64,000 nt of DNA from Phycisphaerae bacterium (GCA_028285035.1 JANQQF010000078.1:1-64000); one strand, 5' to 3'; counted from the first letter of the stretch, positions 27,039-35,660 are shown. Made by a program: numbers and translations. Notes: generated from the sequence alone by a model not told the origin.

Positions 27039-27989
27039 TTATTCGTACTCTTCTCGGAAGTAATCAACAACATATCGACTGATAATGTTCAAACCAAGCG
27101 TCAGAACAAACAAGACCAACCCAATTGAGAACAAGCTGTTGTAGTCGATTGAGTCGTAACTTAAGTCACCACCACTAATCCGCACAATATGCCCCGTCAT
27201 TGTCTCAGCAGATTCAAACGGATTAAATGTAAAGTTTGGACCAGCCCCAGCAGCAATGGCTACAATCATTGTTTCACCAATCGCACGAGAAATTGCCACG
27301 ATGAAGGCAGCAGCAATGCCAGAGGCAGCGGCTGGCAGAACAACTTGTATCGCTGTTTCCAGTTTTGTGGCCCCTAACCCAAACGAAGCCTGACGAAGTG
27401 AGCTGGGGACAGCACTCAGCGCGTCTTCACTCATTGAGCTGACCAAGGGCAAGATCAAAATCCCAACCACAATACCACCTGAAGCTGTATTAAAGATTTG
27501 AACTGTTTCAGCCCCAAAAATACTCCGCAGAAGGGGGGTCATAAAGGTTAGGGCAAAGTATCCATAAACTACCGTTGGAATACCTGCCAGGACCTCCAAA
27601 ATCGGCTTGAGAATACTGCGCACCCGTACCGAAGCGTACTCACTTAAATAAATTGCAACACTTAGCCCCAAGGGCAATGCAACTAACATTGCGATAACAC
27701 TCACTGTCAAGGTGGCGTTGAGCAAGGCCCAAATCCCAAATTTACCCAGTTGAGGTTGCCACTCTGTTCCAGTCAAAAACTCGGTAATGGTCACCTCACC
27801 CGATGTAAAAAAGAGTAATGATTCTTCCCCAAGTACAAACACAATGCCAAGTGTGGTCAAAATCGACACTGCCCCACAAAAAAACAAAAATCCTTCAATG
27901 ATTGTTTCGCCGATACGAGGGCGTTTGCGCAGATCGACTTTAACATTAGCTGCATCTTGAGTTGACGTAGTTGGTACACTTACGGCCAT
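27039..27989 (-). CDS. pstC: Phosphate ABC transporter permease PstC
   Basis: I prefer ATG 27989, which has GGGGA at correct spacing, over an in-frame ATG at 28028; the product is then 316 residues. It has six membrane segments. PstC blocks are visible: LGTEWQPQ-type extracellular loop (FLTGTEWQPQLGKFGIW), LPLGLSVAIYLSEYAS, the EAA-like loop VPSSLRQASFGLGATKLET, and AISRAIGETMIVAIAAGAGP. It pairs with the PstA fusion in the membrane. It is the first gene of the operon, 2 nt before the fusion gene, with a Pho-box-like repeat array about 190 nt upstream. Confidence 0.93.
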   Translation of the reverse strand: MAVSVPTTSTQDAANVKVDLRKRPRIGETIIEGFLFFCGAVSILTTLGIVFVLGEESLLFFTSGEVTITEFLTGTEWQPQLGKFGIWALLNATLTVSVIAMLVALPLGLSVAIYLSEYASVRVRSILKPILEVLAGIPTVVYGYFALTFMTPLLRSIFGAETVQIFNTASGGIVVGILILPLVSSMSEDALSAVPSSLRQASFGLGATKLETAIQVVLPAAASGIAAAFIVAISRAIGETMIVAIAAGAGPNFTFNPFESAETMTGHIVRISGGDLSYDSIDYNSLFSIGLVLFVLTLGLNIISRYVVDYFREEYE

Positions 27990-28181
27990 AGATTCCCCTT
28001 CTTTTTTATTAAATGATAAGTAATTCAAAAATGATTTTGAATTACCATAAAATTCGTAGGAATTTCCTCTAAAAGGTTAGGATTCTTCACGCTTTACTCA
28101 CCCCTCAGAGCCTCCGAATATTGTACATCAACAGGGCACAAATATACCAGCCAAAATCCCTACCATTCTGTAAAGAAATGG

Positions 28182-28229
28182 TTAACCAACATTTAAGAGA
28201 AGATTAAGTCTGTGTTAACTTCTCTTAAC
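28182..28229 (-). promoter_or_regulatory. Pho-box-like direct-repeat array
   Basis: TTAA cores occur at 28182, 28193, 28204, 28215 and 28225, i.e. at spacings of 11, 11, 11 and 10 nt, each followed by C or G on the plus strand (or preceded by G/C on the minus strand). Direct repeats at 11-bp spacing are the hallmark of PhoB/PhoP-family operators. The position upstream of pstC supports phosphate control. Confidence 0.75.
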
Positions 28230-28253
28230 AATTTAATTTTCCCCGTAAAATAG

Positions 28254-28287
28254 GTTAGGGGCAGAGAGCCCCGACCCTGCCCCTAAC
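28254..28287 (-). terminator. 11-bp GC-rich hairpin
   Basis: GTTAGGGGCAG (28254-28264) and CTGCCCCTAAC (28277-28287) form a perfect 11-bp stem with a 12-nt loop. On the minus strand it is followed by CTATTTTA, a poor U-run. It lies just outside the Pho-box array and may insulate the pst promoter from upstream transcription. Confidence 0.45.
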
Positions 28288-28491
28288 AAAATAAGGAGGA
28301 GAAGAAAATAAAGTAGTCCCGCATTGAACCTAAATCATCCTAAACTTTATTAGATTGATTTCACAGTTTTATGCGCTCATACCCATAATAACAACCAAAT
28401 TCTATCCTTAAGATTTAAAGCCGTAATTAAGCCTCGATTAAAGCTCAATTAAAATCCTGTAAAGTATATTTAACATTACTTGACCATAAAT

Positions 28492-28524
28492 AAAAAAGAC
28501 TGGAATAAAAATCCAGTCTTTTTT
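28492..28524. terminator. Bidirectional intrinsic terminator
   Basis: A6 then GACTGG, a 9-nt loop, CCAGTC then T6. It serves the leftward sat-cysC gene, whose stop codon is 24 nt away. Confidence 0.85.
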
Positions 28525-28547
28525 ACAAAAATGAAGATTATTTATGC

Positions 28548-30275
28548 CTAAGCAGTTTGTCGAATAAACCCTTGCTCAACCAAGTAGTCAATAATGTGAC
28601 GGGCATTACCTTCAGGTGTATTGTCTACTGTGTTCAGCGTTAATTCAGGATTCTGTGGTGCTTCATATGGATCATCAATTCCGGTAAAGCCTTTAATCTC
28701 ACCGCGACGGGCTTTAGCATACATTCCCTTGACATCACGGGCTTCACAAACTTCAAGCGGTGTATCAACATAGATTTCAACAAAATGGCCGTCCTGGAAC
28801 ATTGTCCGAACATCATTACGAGTTGCGCGATAGGGGCTAATCGCCGCACAGACAACCACACCACCGTGCCGTACAACATCGGAGGCGACAAACCCAATCC
28901 GTCGAACATTGATATCACGGTCTTCCTGGCTAAAGGTCAACCCTTTTGAAAGATGGGTTCGAATCACGTCTCCATCTAAGACGGTGATCTGGCGACCTTT
29001 CTCCATTAGTAAGGCAGTCAAAATATCGGCAGTAGTTGATTTACCAGAGCCACTCAACCCAGTGAACCAGAGGCACACACCTTGGCGGTGACGAGGTGGG
29101 TAGGTTTCGGACAGAATTTCAGCGACCTCAGGACGAGTAAACCAGTCGGGCAAAACTTTACCTTTGTGTAGATACTCTTCGCGAACCTGAGTCCCTGAAA
29201 TCGCAGCAGTCTTTTGATCGTCAGAAATTTTAGACACTTCCTCATATCGCTCCTCATCTGGTAGGTAAACCAAGGCGCGGAACGGAACATGCTTCACCCC
29301 AATTTCCTCGCTAAATTGCGCAACCAGGTCCTGTGCGTCATATGGACCATAGAATGGGTTGCCCTTTGAGTCTTTACCAGGACCAGCGTGGTCACGACCA
29401 ACAATTAGATGGTTTGCGCCATAGTTACGGCGAATGATAGCGTGCCATAAAGCCTCACGGGGACCGCCCATACGCATCGCCAATGGCAATAGTGAAAGAA
29501 CGATTTTACCTGGCTCGTAGTAATTTTCGGCCAAGGTACGATAGGTTCGAACACGGGTGTAGTAATCAACATCACCAGGTTTGGTCATCCCAACAACAGG
29601 GTGTAGTAACAGAATCCCATCTACTTCTTTTGAGGCACGTTTAGTCAATTCCTCGTGAACGCGGTGCATTGGGTTTCGGGTCTGGAATGCAACAACATTC
29701 TGGGCTGGATATTCAGCCAACTTCGCCCGGGTTTGGGCTGGGGTCATGCGGAGATCTTGGAAATCGTGATGGGGTGGGATTTGTAACACTTGCAATCGAC
29801 CAGAAATATTGACTGGCCCCCAGCGGTGCATCTCAGCAACAGCTGGATGCCGGAGATCCTGCGTACCGAATACTTTCTCGGCCATTTCTTCACGATTCCA
29901 CTCATACATTTCCTGGACCGTCATAATTGCCAACAGGTTATTTTTTGCATTACGCAGGGCAATTTGCTGGCCAATGCGAATTTCATCATTGGGTTCGATA
30001 GGCAAAGTGATGGGCATTGGGAAAACATAGCCATTTTCCAAGCGCATGTTGTCCATGACACTTTGCAAATCTGCTTCACCCATAAAACGATCCAACGGCG
30101 AAAATGCGCCAGTGGTTAACAGTTCCAAATCACACAATTGACGGGATGATAATTGGATTGAAGGGAGATGACCCGCATACTCTTTCAATTCAGCAAGATC
30201 TTCCTTTGGAACAAGAAGATCAACTAGTTTTCCGCCATAGGGTTCGATCAAATTAGATCCGTTTGTGGTACTCAA
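28548..30275 (-). CDS. Bifunctional sulfate adenylyltransferase/APS kinase
   Basis: A 575-residue fusion. The N-terminal ATP sulfurylase (about 1-390) has FQTRNPMHRVHEELTKRA (the HxxH-type site) and VGRDHAGPG. The C-terminal APS kinase (about 395-570) has Walker A WFTGLSGSGKSTTA, then DGDVIRTHLSKGLTFSQEDR and the substrate lid. It makes PAPS from sulfate and ATP in the cytoplasm. The Sat-then-CysC order is seen in fungi and some bacteria. A sulfotransferase lies 1.7 kb upstream, so the PAPS is more likely used for sulfation than only for assimilation. Hairpins lie upstream and a strong terminator follows. Confidence 0.93.
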   Translation of the reverse strand: MSTTNGSNLIEPYGGKLVDLLVPKEDLAELKEYAGHLPSIQLSSRQLCDLELLTTGAFSPLDRFMGEADLQSVMDNMRLENGYVFPMPITLPIEPNDEIRIGQQIALRNAKNNLLAIMTVQEMYEWNREEMAEKVFGTQDLRHPAVAEMHRWGPVNISGRLQVLQIPPHHDFQDLRMTPAQTRAKLAEYPAQNVVAFQTRNPMHRVHEELTKRASKEVDGILLLHPVVGMTKPGDVDYYTRVRTYRTLAENYYEPGKIVLSLLPLAMRMGGPREALWHAIIRRNYGANHLIVGRDHAGPGKDSKGNPFYGPYDAQDLVAQFSEEIGVKHVPFRALVYLPDEERYEEVSKISDDQKTAAISGTQVREEYLHKGKVLPDWFTRPEVAEILSETYPPRHRQGVCLWFTGLSGSGKSTTADILTALLMEKGRQITVLDGDVIRTHLSKGLTFSQEDRDINVRRIGFVASDVVRHGGVVVCAAISPYRATRNDVRTMFQDGHFVEIYVDTPLEVCEARDVKGMYAKARRGEIKGFTGIDDPYEAPQNPELTLNTVDNTPEGNARHIIDYLVEQGFIRQTA

Positions 30276-30351
30276 TGTAAGCCTCCAAATGCTTATAAAC
30301 TTAGATATTCATATTTGTGATGCAGGATAATTTTACTGCTCACATTAAAAG

Positions 30352-30370
30352 CGAGGGTCAATGACCCTCG
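30352..30370. promoter_or_regulatory. Perfect palindrome upstream of PAPS synthetase gene
   Basis: CGAGGGTCAATGACCCTCG is a 9-bp perfect inverted repeat around one base. It lies 77 nt before the ATG and overlaps a TTGACC that could be a -35 element on the minus strand. An operator for a dimeric repressor is possible. Confidence 0.4.
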
Positions 30371-30419
30371 TCAAAAACTAACCAAATACTACCTATAAAA
30401 AATTTTTCAGATGCCCGAT

Positions 30420-30444
30420 TTTAGTAAAAGTAAATTTTACTAAA
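30420..30444. repeat. AT-rich 10-bp hairpin
   Basis: TTTAGTAAAA and TTTTACTAAA form perfect 10-bp arms with a 5-nt loop, between the phosphatase-superfamily terminator and the sat-cysC upstream palindrome. It may be an extra termination or processing hairpin. Confidence 0.4.
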
Positions 30445-30453
30445 AAACAGGGA

Positions 30454-30477
30454 ACAAAACCGACTTCAAAGTCGGTT
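30454..30477 (-). terminator. Intrinsic terminator
   Basis: AACCGACT, TTGA loop, AGTCGGTT then TTTGTT on the minus strand, 6 nt after the stop of the phosphatase-superfamily gene. Confidence 0.65.
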
Positions 30478-30482
30478 AAAAC

Positions 30483-31907
30483 TTAAGGTGCAATGATGTT
30501 CCCCTGCATATGGCCAGGGATATTTTGATCCATAATGCTCAAGACCGTAGGGGCAATGTCCATCAATTGTGCCCCTTTGATTGGTCTGCCCCCCATATTA
30601 TTTCGGGGGTCGCAGTAAATCACCAGACCGTCCTGAGCGTGATTGGCATCATCGGGGCCAGTGTCATTTTCAAAGGTGTACAATCCAGGATGCCCCATCG
30701 TGCCAACAGAGCGCCAGTTGAGATCACCAAAATAGACCATCAAATCAGGGGCAACATTGTTGACAGTTTTATAAATTTCCTCAGGCAAATAGCAAATATT
30801 CCCCATTGGATTGCCTTCGTGATCAACAACTGCATTCAGCTTTTCGGTGAGTTCACGTCGGAAATTGTTATACTCACTTTGCGGAATGATGCCTTGTGGT
30901 TCACGACCTTCAATATTAAAGAAAATACGACCATAATATCCACCCGAGCCCCAAGCCTTTGTTTTAGACCAATCGACTTCAAGCTGCTCGAATTTCTTTA
31001 ATTGCCCGTCACGAGGAATATCTTCTTTGAAGCTCAGATAGCCTTCTTGAAGGAACCATTCATTGAGACAGAAGCCTCCATCCATTTTCTTAGCACCGTG
31101 GTCAGAAACAACCAGCACAACAGTATCGTCGTCGAGCCGATCAAGCATCTTACCAACTTCTTTATCAATATATTTATAGTAATCCTTTATCGAATTTTCA
31201 TATTTGTTGCCGGGTTCATACAGACGATGCGCTGGATCGATGTATTTCCAAAAACCGTGATGAATACGGTCAACCCCCATCTCAACAAACATGAAAAAGT
31301 CCCACGGTTTTTCCTGCTGGAGATAATGTAAGACCTTGAAGCGTTTCTCGGTCATCTCATAAATCTGTTTGAGCAGGTTTTCTTTATCATCCGTCCGGAA
31401 ATTGCGAACATCTACCTCATAATCCTGTCCGTCAAGCACTTTTTCAATTTCATAACGAAGATCATTTGGGTAGGTGTACTGCTTTTCAATATCAGGGGTC
31501 AGGAAGCTGCTGATCAGATGACCATTAACAGGGCGTACGGGATAGGTTTGAGGCACACCAACCAAGATAACATTCTTTTCTGCTTCGCCTAAATATTCCC
31601 ACACTCGACGTTGTTTCACTGCGTTTCCTGTGGCGATAAACATATTATCGTAAGAATAATCAGCTCGATTACGAAAGCCATAAATACCGAGCACGCCGGG
31701 ATCGGTGCTAGAGGTCATCGAGGACCAAGCAGGTACAGTGATACAGGGTGTTGCGCTCGTCAGGGGGCCATAAGCGCCCTTGTCCATCAGGCGGCGAAAA
31801 TTTGGTAGTTCATCTTTCCACCAATCAAACATGAGAGTGGGTTCAGCACAATCCAGACCAATCACAAAAACTTTGCGATCTTTTTTACGTCTGAAAAAAT
31901 TAAACAT
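30483..31907 (-). CDS. Alkaline-phosphatase-superfamily protein (phosphodiesterase-like)
   Basis: The 474-residue protein has the AP-superfamily core: KVFVIGLDCAEPTL (metal Asp), ATPCITVPAWSSMTSSTDPG (the nucleophile Thr/Ser region), VEMGVDRIHHGFW (Asp and His ligands), VLVVSDHGAKKMDG (Asp-His) and the distal GTMGHPG His. It belongs to the type I phosphodiesterase/nucleotide pyrophosphatase branch. A basic N terminus (MFNFFRRKKDRK) but no signal peptide points to a cytoplasmic enzyme. It sits between sulfotransferase and PAPS synthetase genes on the same strand. A role in handling sulfated or phosphorylated nucleotides or glycans is plausible, not shown. Confidence 0.82.
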   Translation of the reverse strand: MFNFFRRKKDRKVFVIGLDCAEPTLMFDWWKDELPNFRRLMDKGAYGPLTSATPCITVPAWSSMTSSTDPGVLGIYGFRNRADYSYDNMFIATGNAVKQRRVWEYLGEAEKNVILVGVPQTYPVRPVNGHLISSFLTPDIEKQYTYPNDLRYEIEKVLDGQDYEVDVRNFRTDDKENLLKQIYEMTEKRFKVLHYLQQEKPWDFFMFVEMGVDRIHHGFWKYIDPAHRLYEPGNKYENSIKDYYKYIDKEVGKMLDRLDDDTVVLVVSDHGAKKMDGGFCLNEWFLQEGYLSFKEDIPRDGQLKKFEQLEVDWSKTKAWGSGGYYGRIFFNIEGREPQGIIPQSEYNNFRRELTEKLNAVVDHEGNPMGNICYLPEEIYKTVNNVAPDLMVYFGDLNWRSVGTMGHPGLYTFENDTGPDDANHAQDGLVIYCDPRNNMGGRPIKGAQLMDIAPTVLSIMDQNIPGHMQGNIIAP

Positions 31908-31999
31908 AACCTACTCCTGTTAATTTGAATAAATACATATTTGTATAGTACCTTTCTACGTTATTTCTCTCTGGGTGAGCGAAGTTTCCAGTCAAATGG

Positions 32000-32818
32000 T
32001 TACCAGGCAAACCGTGTATTCAAATGGTCAAACAATCTTTCATTATGAGGTGTATAAAAATTTTTTAACCGTTCTAAAAGCGCTTCCCCAATATCTGGAT
32101 AAGTATTAGCGTAATGTTGTTTAAATTCTGGGTACCACTTGGGTAACCCCAAGAAATCAAGCACCTTATCAAAGGCCTGAGTAGACTCGTTAAAAAGCTC
32201 TTCGCTGCTTAAAACAAGCATTTGGGACCGGTCAAAGTATCTTTCCCAGGCCAAAAGCTGGTCAATGTAAATACCGCGATCAAGATATGAATAACGCTGA
32301 TGATTATAACTGTAATAATTCTCATCAGCCAACATTTTTTCTAATTCCCCAGATAATCGTTCTTCTTCCGCATCAATGGCTTCTTCAAATGAAAGAGGGT
32401 CTCGTTTATTCTTGACCTCATGATAATAGTGGGAGTAGGCCCGACTAGCTGGTTCGCGCAACAAAGCAATCAATTTAACATTTGGCACTAATTGAGCCAC
32501 CCGTTTGGGGACATGGGGATGGTACAAGTAGTATGGACTTGCTTCGCCTGTTAAATGATTCTCTTTTCGTTCAAGGGTAAGAGGGAATTGTGAGCGATAC
32601 CAGCTAAGACCTTCTTGATAATTAAGGTCGAAATAATGAACTTCCTTTTTATAGGAGGGAACAACAGCAGGGTGTTCACTTAAGTAACGATACAGTGAAG
32701 TTGTCCCACCCTTTTGGGCCCCGATGATGATAAAATCGGGCAATAACCGTATCGAGTTTGTGACGTAGCGATACAGCAATTTTCCTTTAGAGCCCATACT
32801 TCGAGCAAATGTACTCAT
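32000..32818 (-). CDS. PAPS-dependent sulfotransferase
   Basis: The 272-residue protein has the 5'-phosphosulfate loop FIIIGAQKGGTTSLYRYLSEHP and the 3'-phosphate-binding block LIALLREPASRAYSHYYHEVK, with a catalytic-region GEASPYYLYHP between them. It resembles heparan-type and nodulation-type carbohydrate sulfotransferases. It transfers sulfate from PAPS to an unknown acceptor, probably a glycan or lipid. The PAPS synthetase and two AP-superfamily genes are neighbours on the same strand. Start ATG 32818 is accepted; the ribosome-binding site is weak. Confidence 0.9.
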   Translation of the reverse strand: MSTFARSMGSKGKLLYRYVTNSIRLLPDFIIIGAQKGGTTSLYRYLSEHPAVVPSYKKEVHYFDLNYQEGLSWYRSQFPLTLERKENHLTGEASPYYLYHPHVPKRVAQLVPNVKLIALLREPASRAYSHYYHEVKNKRDPLSFEEAIDAEEERLSGELEKMLADENYYSYNHQRYSYLDRGIYIDQLLAWERYFDRSQMLVLSSEELFNESTQAFDKVLDFLGLPKWYPEFKQHYANTYPDIGEALLERLKNFYTPHNERLFDHLNTRFAW

Positions 32819-32900
32819 AATATTCTCGGTCTCTGGTTAAATTGGGGTTGATGTGAGATAAATGTTCATGTTGACGCTGGTGAATAATGATAAGATACGA

Positions 32901-33902
32901 TTATTCGAAATATCCCAAAGCTTTGAGACGCTCTTCCAATTTTTTCTTCTCTTCTGGGGTCATCTCACGCTCTTCTTTATTGTCTTCTTGAGGAGCTACA
33001 TCTTCCATGAGAGGATTGTGGTTGACAGGACGATTTGCTGGCCCCTTGTCAATAATAAACCACGGTACTTCAACTAACTCGGATGTGTAAATACCATAGG
33101 GGTGACCATATACCCACTTTTCACCAAAAGCCTCACCGTGATCGGCTGTAACAACAACTTTGCCTGATAATTCGGCGACAATCTTTTCAACATCTACCAG
33201 CACTAGTTCTAAATTATCCAATGTTGCTTGCCAGAGAAGTTTAAGGTCAAAACGCCCTTCTTCTGCCAAGGTCCAGGCCATTGTATCCACAACCCACTTA
33301 TCAACGGAATGAGCAAAAGATACATCAAAACCTAATTCCTCAACAGATATTCTTGTTTTTCCAATCCAAGGGCCGTGAGGCTGGATATAATGAATAATCA
33401 GACGCTTATCTGGATATTTTTCTTTCATCCTTAGCGCTGCATTCGTGATTTCATGGGGAGGCACAGTATCAAGACTATCATCCCAACCGTACTGCCATAC
33501 ATTTTCAACGTGGTGGAAATGTTCAATACCTAAAAAACCAACGACTTCGTGATCAGAACAATGGGGGTTGGAGGAGACGTACACAATATCATCATAGTAG
33601 TTTTTGAAATTTTTACTGAGCCAATCACTAGTGCTTGAACCTCGGCTAATCTTTTTCTCCAGCTTACCCTCAAGCGTGTTCATCTGTTCAAAATGATCAT
33701 AGCGACAAGCATCGAGAATAATTAAATGGTCCCACTCTTCCTCGATAATGCTTATCCCTTTAGGTGGGTTACTCTTATAGTATCGCTTTAAGATATTCCC
33801 ATATTTTCGAATGATTTCTCGTCTCGCTACATGACTTTTTCCGGTGAGAAGATTAGACAAGACTTGAAAAACAAACTTCGTATTTGAAGCTACAAAACTC
33901 AT
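32901..33902 (-). CDS. AP-superfamily sulfatase-like protein
   Basis: A 333-residue protein of the alkaline phosphatase/sulfatase superfamily: WDHLIILDACRYDHF (metal Asp), SRGSSTSDWL (position of the nucleophile), IIHYIQPHGPW and VVTADHGEAFGEKWVYGHPYG (Asp-His metal ligands). It ends with KKLEERLKALGYFE, a tail frequent in sulfatase-like proteins. No signal peptide or Cys-type sulfatase signature is seen, so hydrolysis of sulfate esters through FGly is unlikely. A leader of about 200 nt with an extended -10 lies upstream. The first gene of the sulfation cluster by transcription order. Confidence 0.78.
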   Translation of the reverse strand: MSFVASNTKFVFQVLSNLLTGKSHVARREIIRKYGNILKRYYKSNPPKGISIIEEEWDHLIILDACRYDHFEQMNTLEGKLEKKISRGSSTSDWLSKNFKNYYDDIVYVSSNPHCSDHEVVGFLGIEHFHHVENVWQYGWDDSLDTVPPHEITNAALRMKEKYPDKRLIIHYIQPHGPWIGKTRISVEELGFDVSFAHSVDKWVVDTMAWTLAEEGRFDLKLLWQATLDNLELVLVDVEKIVAELSGKVVVTADHGEAFGEKWVYGHPYGIYTSELVEVPWFIIDKGPANRPVNHNPLMEDVAPQEDNKEEREMTPEEKKKLEERLKALGYFE

Positions 33903-34149
33903 TAAAGGAGAACCCCCTGTTTACCAAACCAAGTTCGAGATTAAAATAATTTATCTCGGTTATCATTCTTAAGCAAAAATAAAAACCAAATTTGATACAC
34001 AAAAATTGTACCGCCTTTGGCTTGAATTGACAATCTTAAGTTTTTTAGTTTTTTATCCACATTTTTGGCCATTTTAAGTCACATTCAACCTAAAAATGAC
34101 CACCCAAGAGCGGATTATACCATAAACAGATTTGAATCTGGTTTGAATC
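33903..34149. other. AT-rich leader region, no gene
   Basis: An AT-rich non-coding stretch upstream of the sulfatase-like gene. The only element recognised is an extended -10 at 34114-34122 on the minus strand. Confidence 0.5.
34114..34122 (-). promoter_or_regulatory. Extended -10 promoter
   Basis: TGGTATAAT on the minus strand is a perfect extended -10. No good -35 was found. It would start the sulfation-cluster transcript about 205 nt before the first ATG. Confidence 0.45.
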
Positions 34150-34190
34150 AAAAAATACTCCTCGTATTCATCAAGATTTGTGAGGAGGTA
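34150..34190 (-). terminator. Intrinsic terminator
   Basis: CTCCTC and GAGGAG arms with an 18-nt loop and ATTTTTT after the stem on the minus strand. It ends the two-gene unit of small orphans. Confidence 0.6.
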
Positions 34191-34205
34191 GATATAAATT
34201 TTTAA

Positions 34206-34451
34206 TTATTGAATGGGGGCAACTGAAATATTATTTTCTGCGAGGAAAAGTAAAAGTTGGGATGAAGGAGGCAAGCTAATCATCGTTTTCTTATCATCAC
34301 TTCGGTTATGTAAGACAAAGTGATAGGTGCCACCTTTTTCCGCCGATGAGCGCCACATTGCACCGAGCAGAACAGGCTCTTCAATTTCCCAGCCTGTTTC
34401 TAGTGCCTTAAGCAAATGATTAAAGCGATTGTTACCTTGCATAAGGCCCAT
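34206..34451 (-). CDS. Small orphan protein, 81 residues
   Basis: ATG 34451 is chosen because GGAG lies 9-10 nt upstream; an in-frame GTG at 34466 is possible. The 81-residue product (MGLMQGNNRFNHLLKALETG then GWEIEEPVLLGAMWRSS) is soluble with a likely beta core (TYHFVLHNRSDDKKTMISLP) and a hydrophobic C-terminal helix. No family is recognised. It follows a small coiled-coil gene in the same unit and a terminator follows it. The two may form a complex, but this is inference from position. Confidence 0.65.
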   Translation of the reverse strand: MGLMQGNNRFNHLLKALETGWEIEEPVLLGAMWRSSAEKGGTYHFVLHNRSDDKKTMISLPPSSQLLLFLAENNISVAPIQ

Positions 34452-34471
34452 TGCTACAGTCTCCACTGTAA

Positions 34472-34666
34472 TTACTTATTCTGGACAACATTATCGCGGT
34501 ATTGAATAAGTTGATCCAGAAACAATTCTACTTGTTCTCTTTGTCGTGATAAACTGGCACGGTGTTCTGGATAAACGCTACTCAAATTGAGTCTTTGCTT
34601 TAATATTTGAATTTGTTGCTCAAGTTTAGCAATTTTCAAATTCAATGTTCCAACTGTTTCATTCAT
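34472..34666 (-). CDS. Small coiled-coil orphan protein, 64 residues
   Basis: Start ATG 34666 is supported by GGAGA at 8-9 nt; an upstream in-frame start at 34702 would lie inside a terminator. The 64-residue product has a leading coiled coil (NLKIAKLEQQIQILKQRLNL) and a second amphipathic helix (RQREQVELFLDQLIQY). I do not recognise it. It is the first gene of a two-gene unit ended by its own terminator, and its start is 30 nt past the terminator of the response regulator gene. Confidence 0.65.
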   Translation of the reverse strand: MNETVGTLNLKIAKLEQQIQILKQRLNLSSVYPEHRASLSRQREQVELFLDQLIQYRDNVVQNK

Positions 34667-34691
34667 TAAATAGGTTCTCCTTAAATATAAT

Positions 34692-34721
34692 AAAAAATCC
34701 ACTTCATAATCAAAGTGGATT
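34692..34721 (-). terminator. Intrinsic terminator of response regulator gene
   Basis: AATCCACTT and AAGTGGATT form a perfect 9-bp stem with an 8-nt loop and T6 on the minus strand. Confidence 0.8.
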
Positions 34722-34827
34722 CTACATAAAGAGCATTATAATCGGATTAATTTTAATTTAAGGTCTTGTAAAGCAAAAGTTAAATTTCTTTAACGGAGCT
34801 TCTCCCCAAAGTTTTCAATGAGATAAG

Positions 34828-35502
34828 CTATCCTTCAAATCGATAGCCAATACTGCGCACTGTTGTGATTCGCATTGGTTTTGAGGGATCTTCCTCAATC
34901 TTTTCACGCAACCATCGCACATGTACGTCTACGGTTCGTGACCCGCCGTGATAATCATAGCCCCATACTTTTGTTAAAAGTAAGTCTCGTGATAAAACCA
35001 TACCACGATTCTGCATGAGTTCGGCTAGCAAATCAAACTCTTTATGGCTCAAGTTTAACTTTTGTTGGGACTTATACGCTTTACGGCCCACTAAGTCCAG
35101 CGTAAGTTCGCCAGCTTCAATTCGCTTTGGCAATGCTTCTTTAGGCTTACGCCGTAAGGCAGCCCGTACTCGAGCAAAAAACTCACCGAGGCTAAAGGGT
35201 TTAGTGATGTAATCATCTGCTCCAGAGTCAAGCCCAATAATCTTATCGACCTCACTTGACCGTGCGGTCAACATAATAATGGGGATATCCAGCTCTCGGC
35301 GTAAAATTCGGCAGACCGATAAACCATCAAGCTCCGGCAACATAACATCAAGTACGATCAAATCGGGGGATTGGGTCCGGGCTAAATCCAGCCCAATCTG
35401 TCCATTACTTGCGGCAATGACGTGATAACCTTCCACTTCAAGATTATAGGTCAGTGTTTGTTGTAACGTATCATCATCTTCAACTAATAATATGGTTTGC
35501 AA
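34828..35502 (-). CDS. Response regulator, OmpR/PhoB family
   Basis: This 224-residue regulator has a receiver domain (1-118; acidic pair VEDDDTL, phospho-Asp in LIVLDVMLPELDG, Thr in MLTARS, Lys in YITKPFS) and a winged-helix DNA-binding domain (about 130-224; LNLSHKEFDLLAELMQN, TVDVHVRWLREKIEEDP, TVRSIGYRFEG). It is a transcription factor controlled by phosphorylation. It follows the large sensor kinase gene by 158 nt on the same strand, so the two are probably a pair. A terminator follows. Confidence 0.92.
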   Translation of the reverse strand: MQTILLVEDDDTLQQTLTYNLEVEGYHVIAASNGQIGLDLARTQSPDLIVLDVMLPELDGLSVCRILRRELDIPIIMLTARSSEVDKIIGLDSGADDYITKPFSLGEFFARVRAALRRKPKEALPKRIEAGELTLDLVGRKAYKSQQKLNLSHKEFDLLAELMQNRGMVLSRDLLLTKVWGYDYHGGSRTVDVHVRWLREKIEEDPSKPMRITTVRSIGYRFEG

Positions 35503-35584
35503 TCTTCACACCTTTACTTTTTATTAGCCCAAACAATAATCACGGCTCAATTATAACACAAATTCTGAAATGGAACAGAGGAAA

Positions 35585-35610
35585 AGGTAACGAAGTAACA
35601 AGATGACGAG
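35585..35610. repeat. Octamer-type micro-repeat
   Basis: Units GGTAACGA, AGTAACAAG, ATGACGAG lie between the sensor kinase and response regulator genes, similar to the 60.9-61.0 kb array. Confidence 0.4.
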
Positions 35611-35660
35611 CTATTTAAGGAATGAGTCTTTACTCGCCTATCAACTTTCAACAATGCAAT

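Larger units (their letters stand above)
27990..28547. other. Regulatory region upstream of pst operon
   Basis: This 558-base gap holds, going away from pstC, the TTAA-repeat Pho-box-like array (28182-28229), an 11-bp GC-rich hairpin (28254-28287), an AT-rich stretch with no gene, and the terminator of the sat-cysC gene (28492-28524). No coding sequence was seen. Confidence 0.6.
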
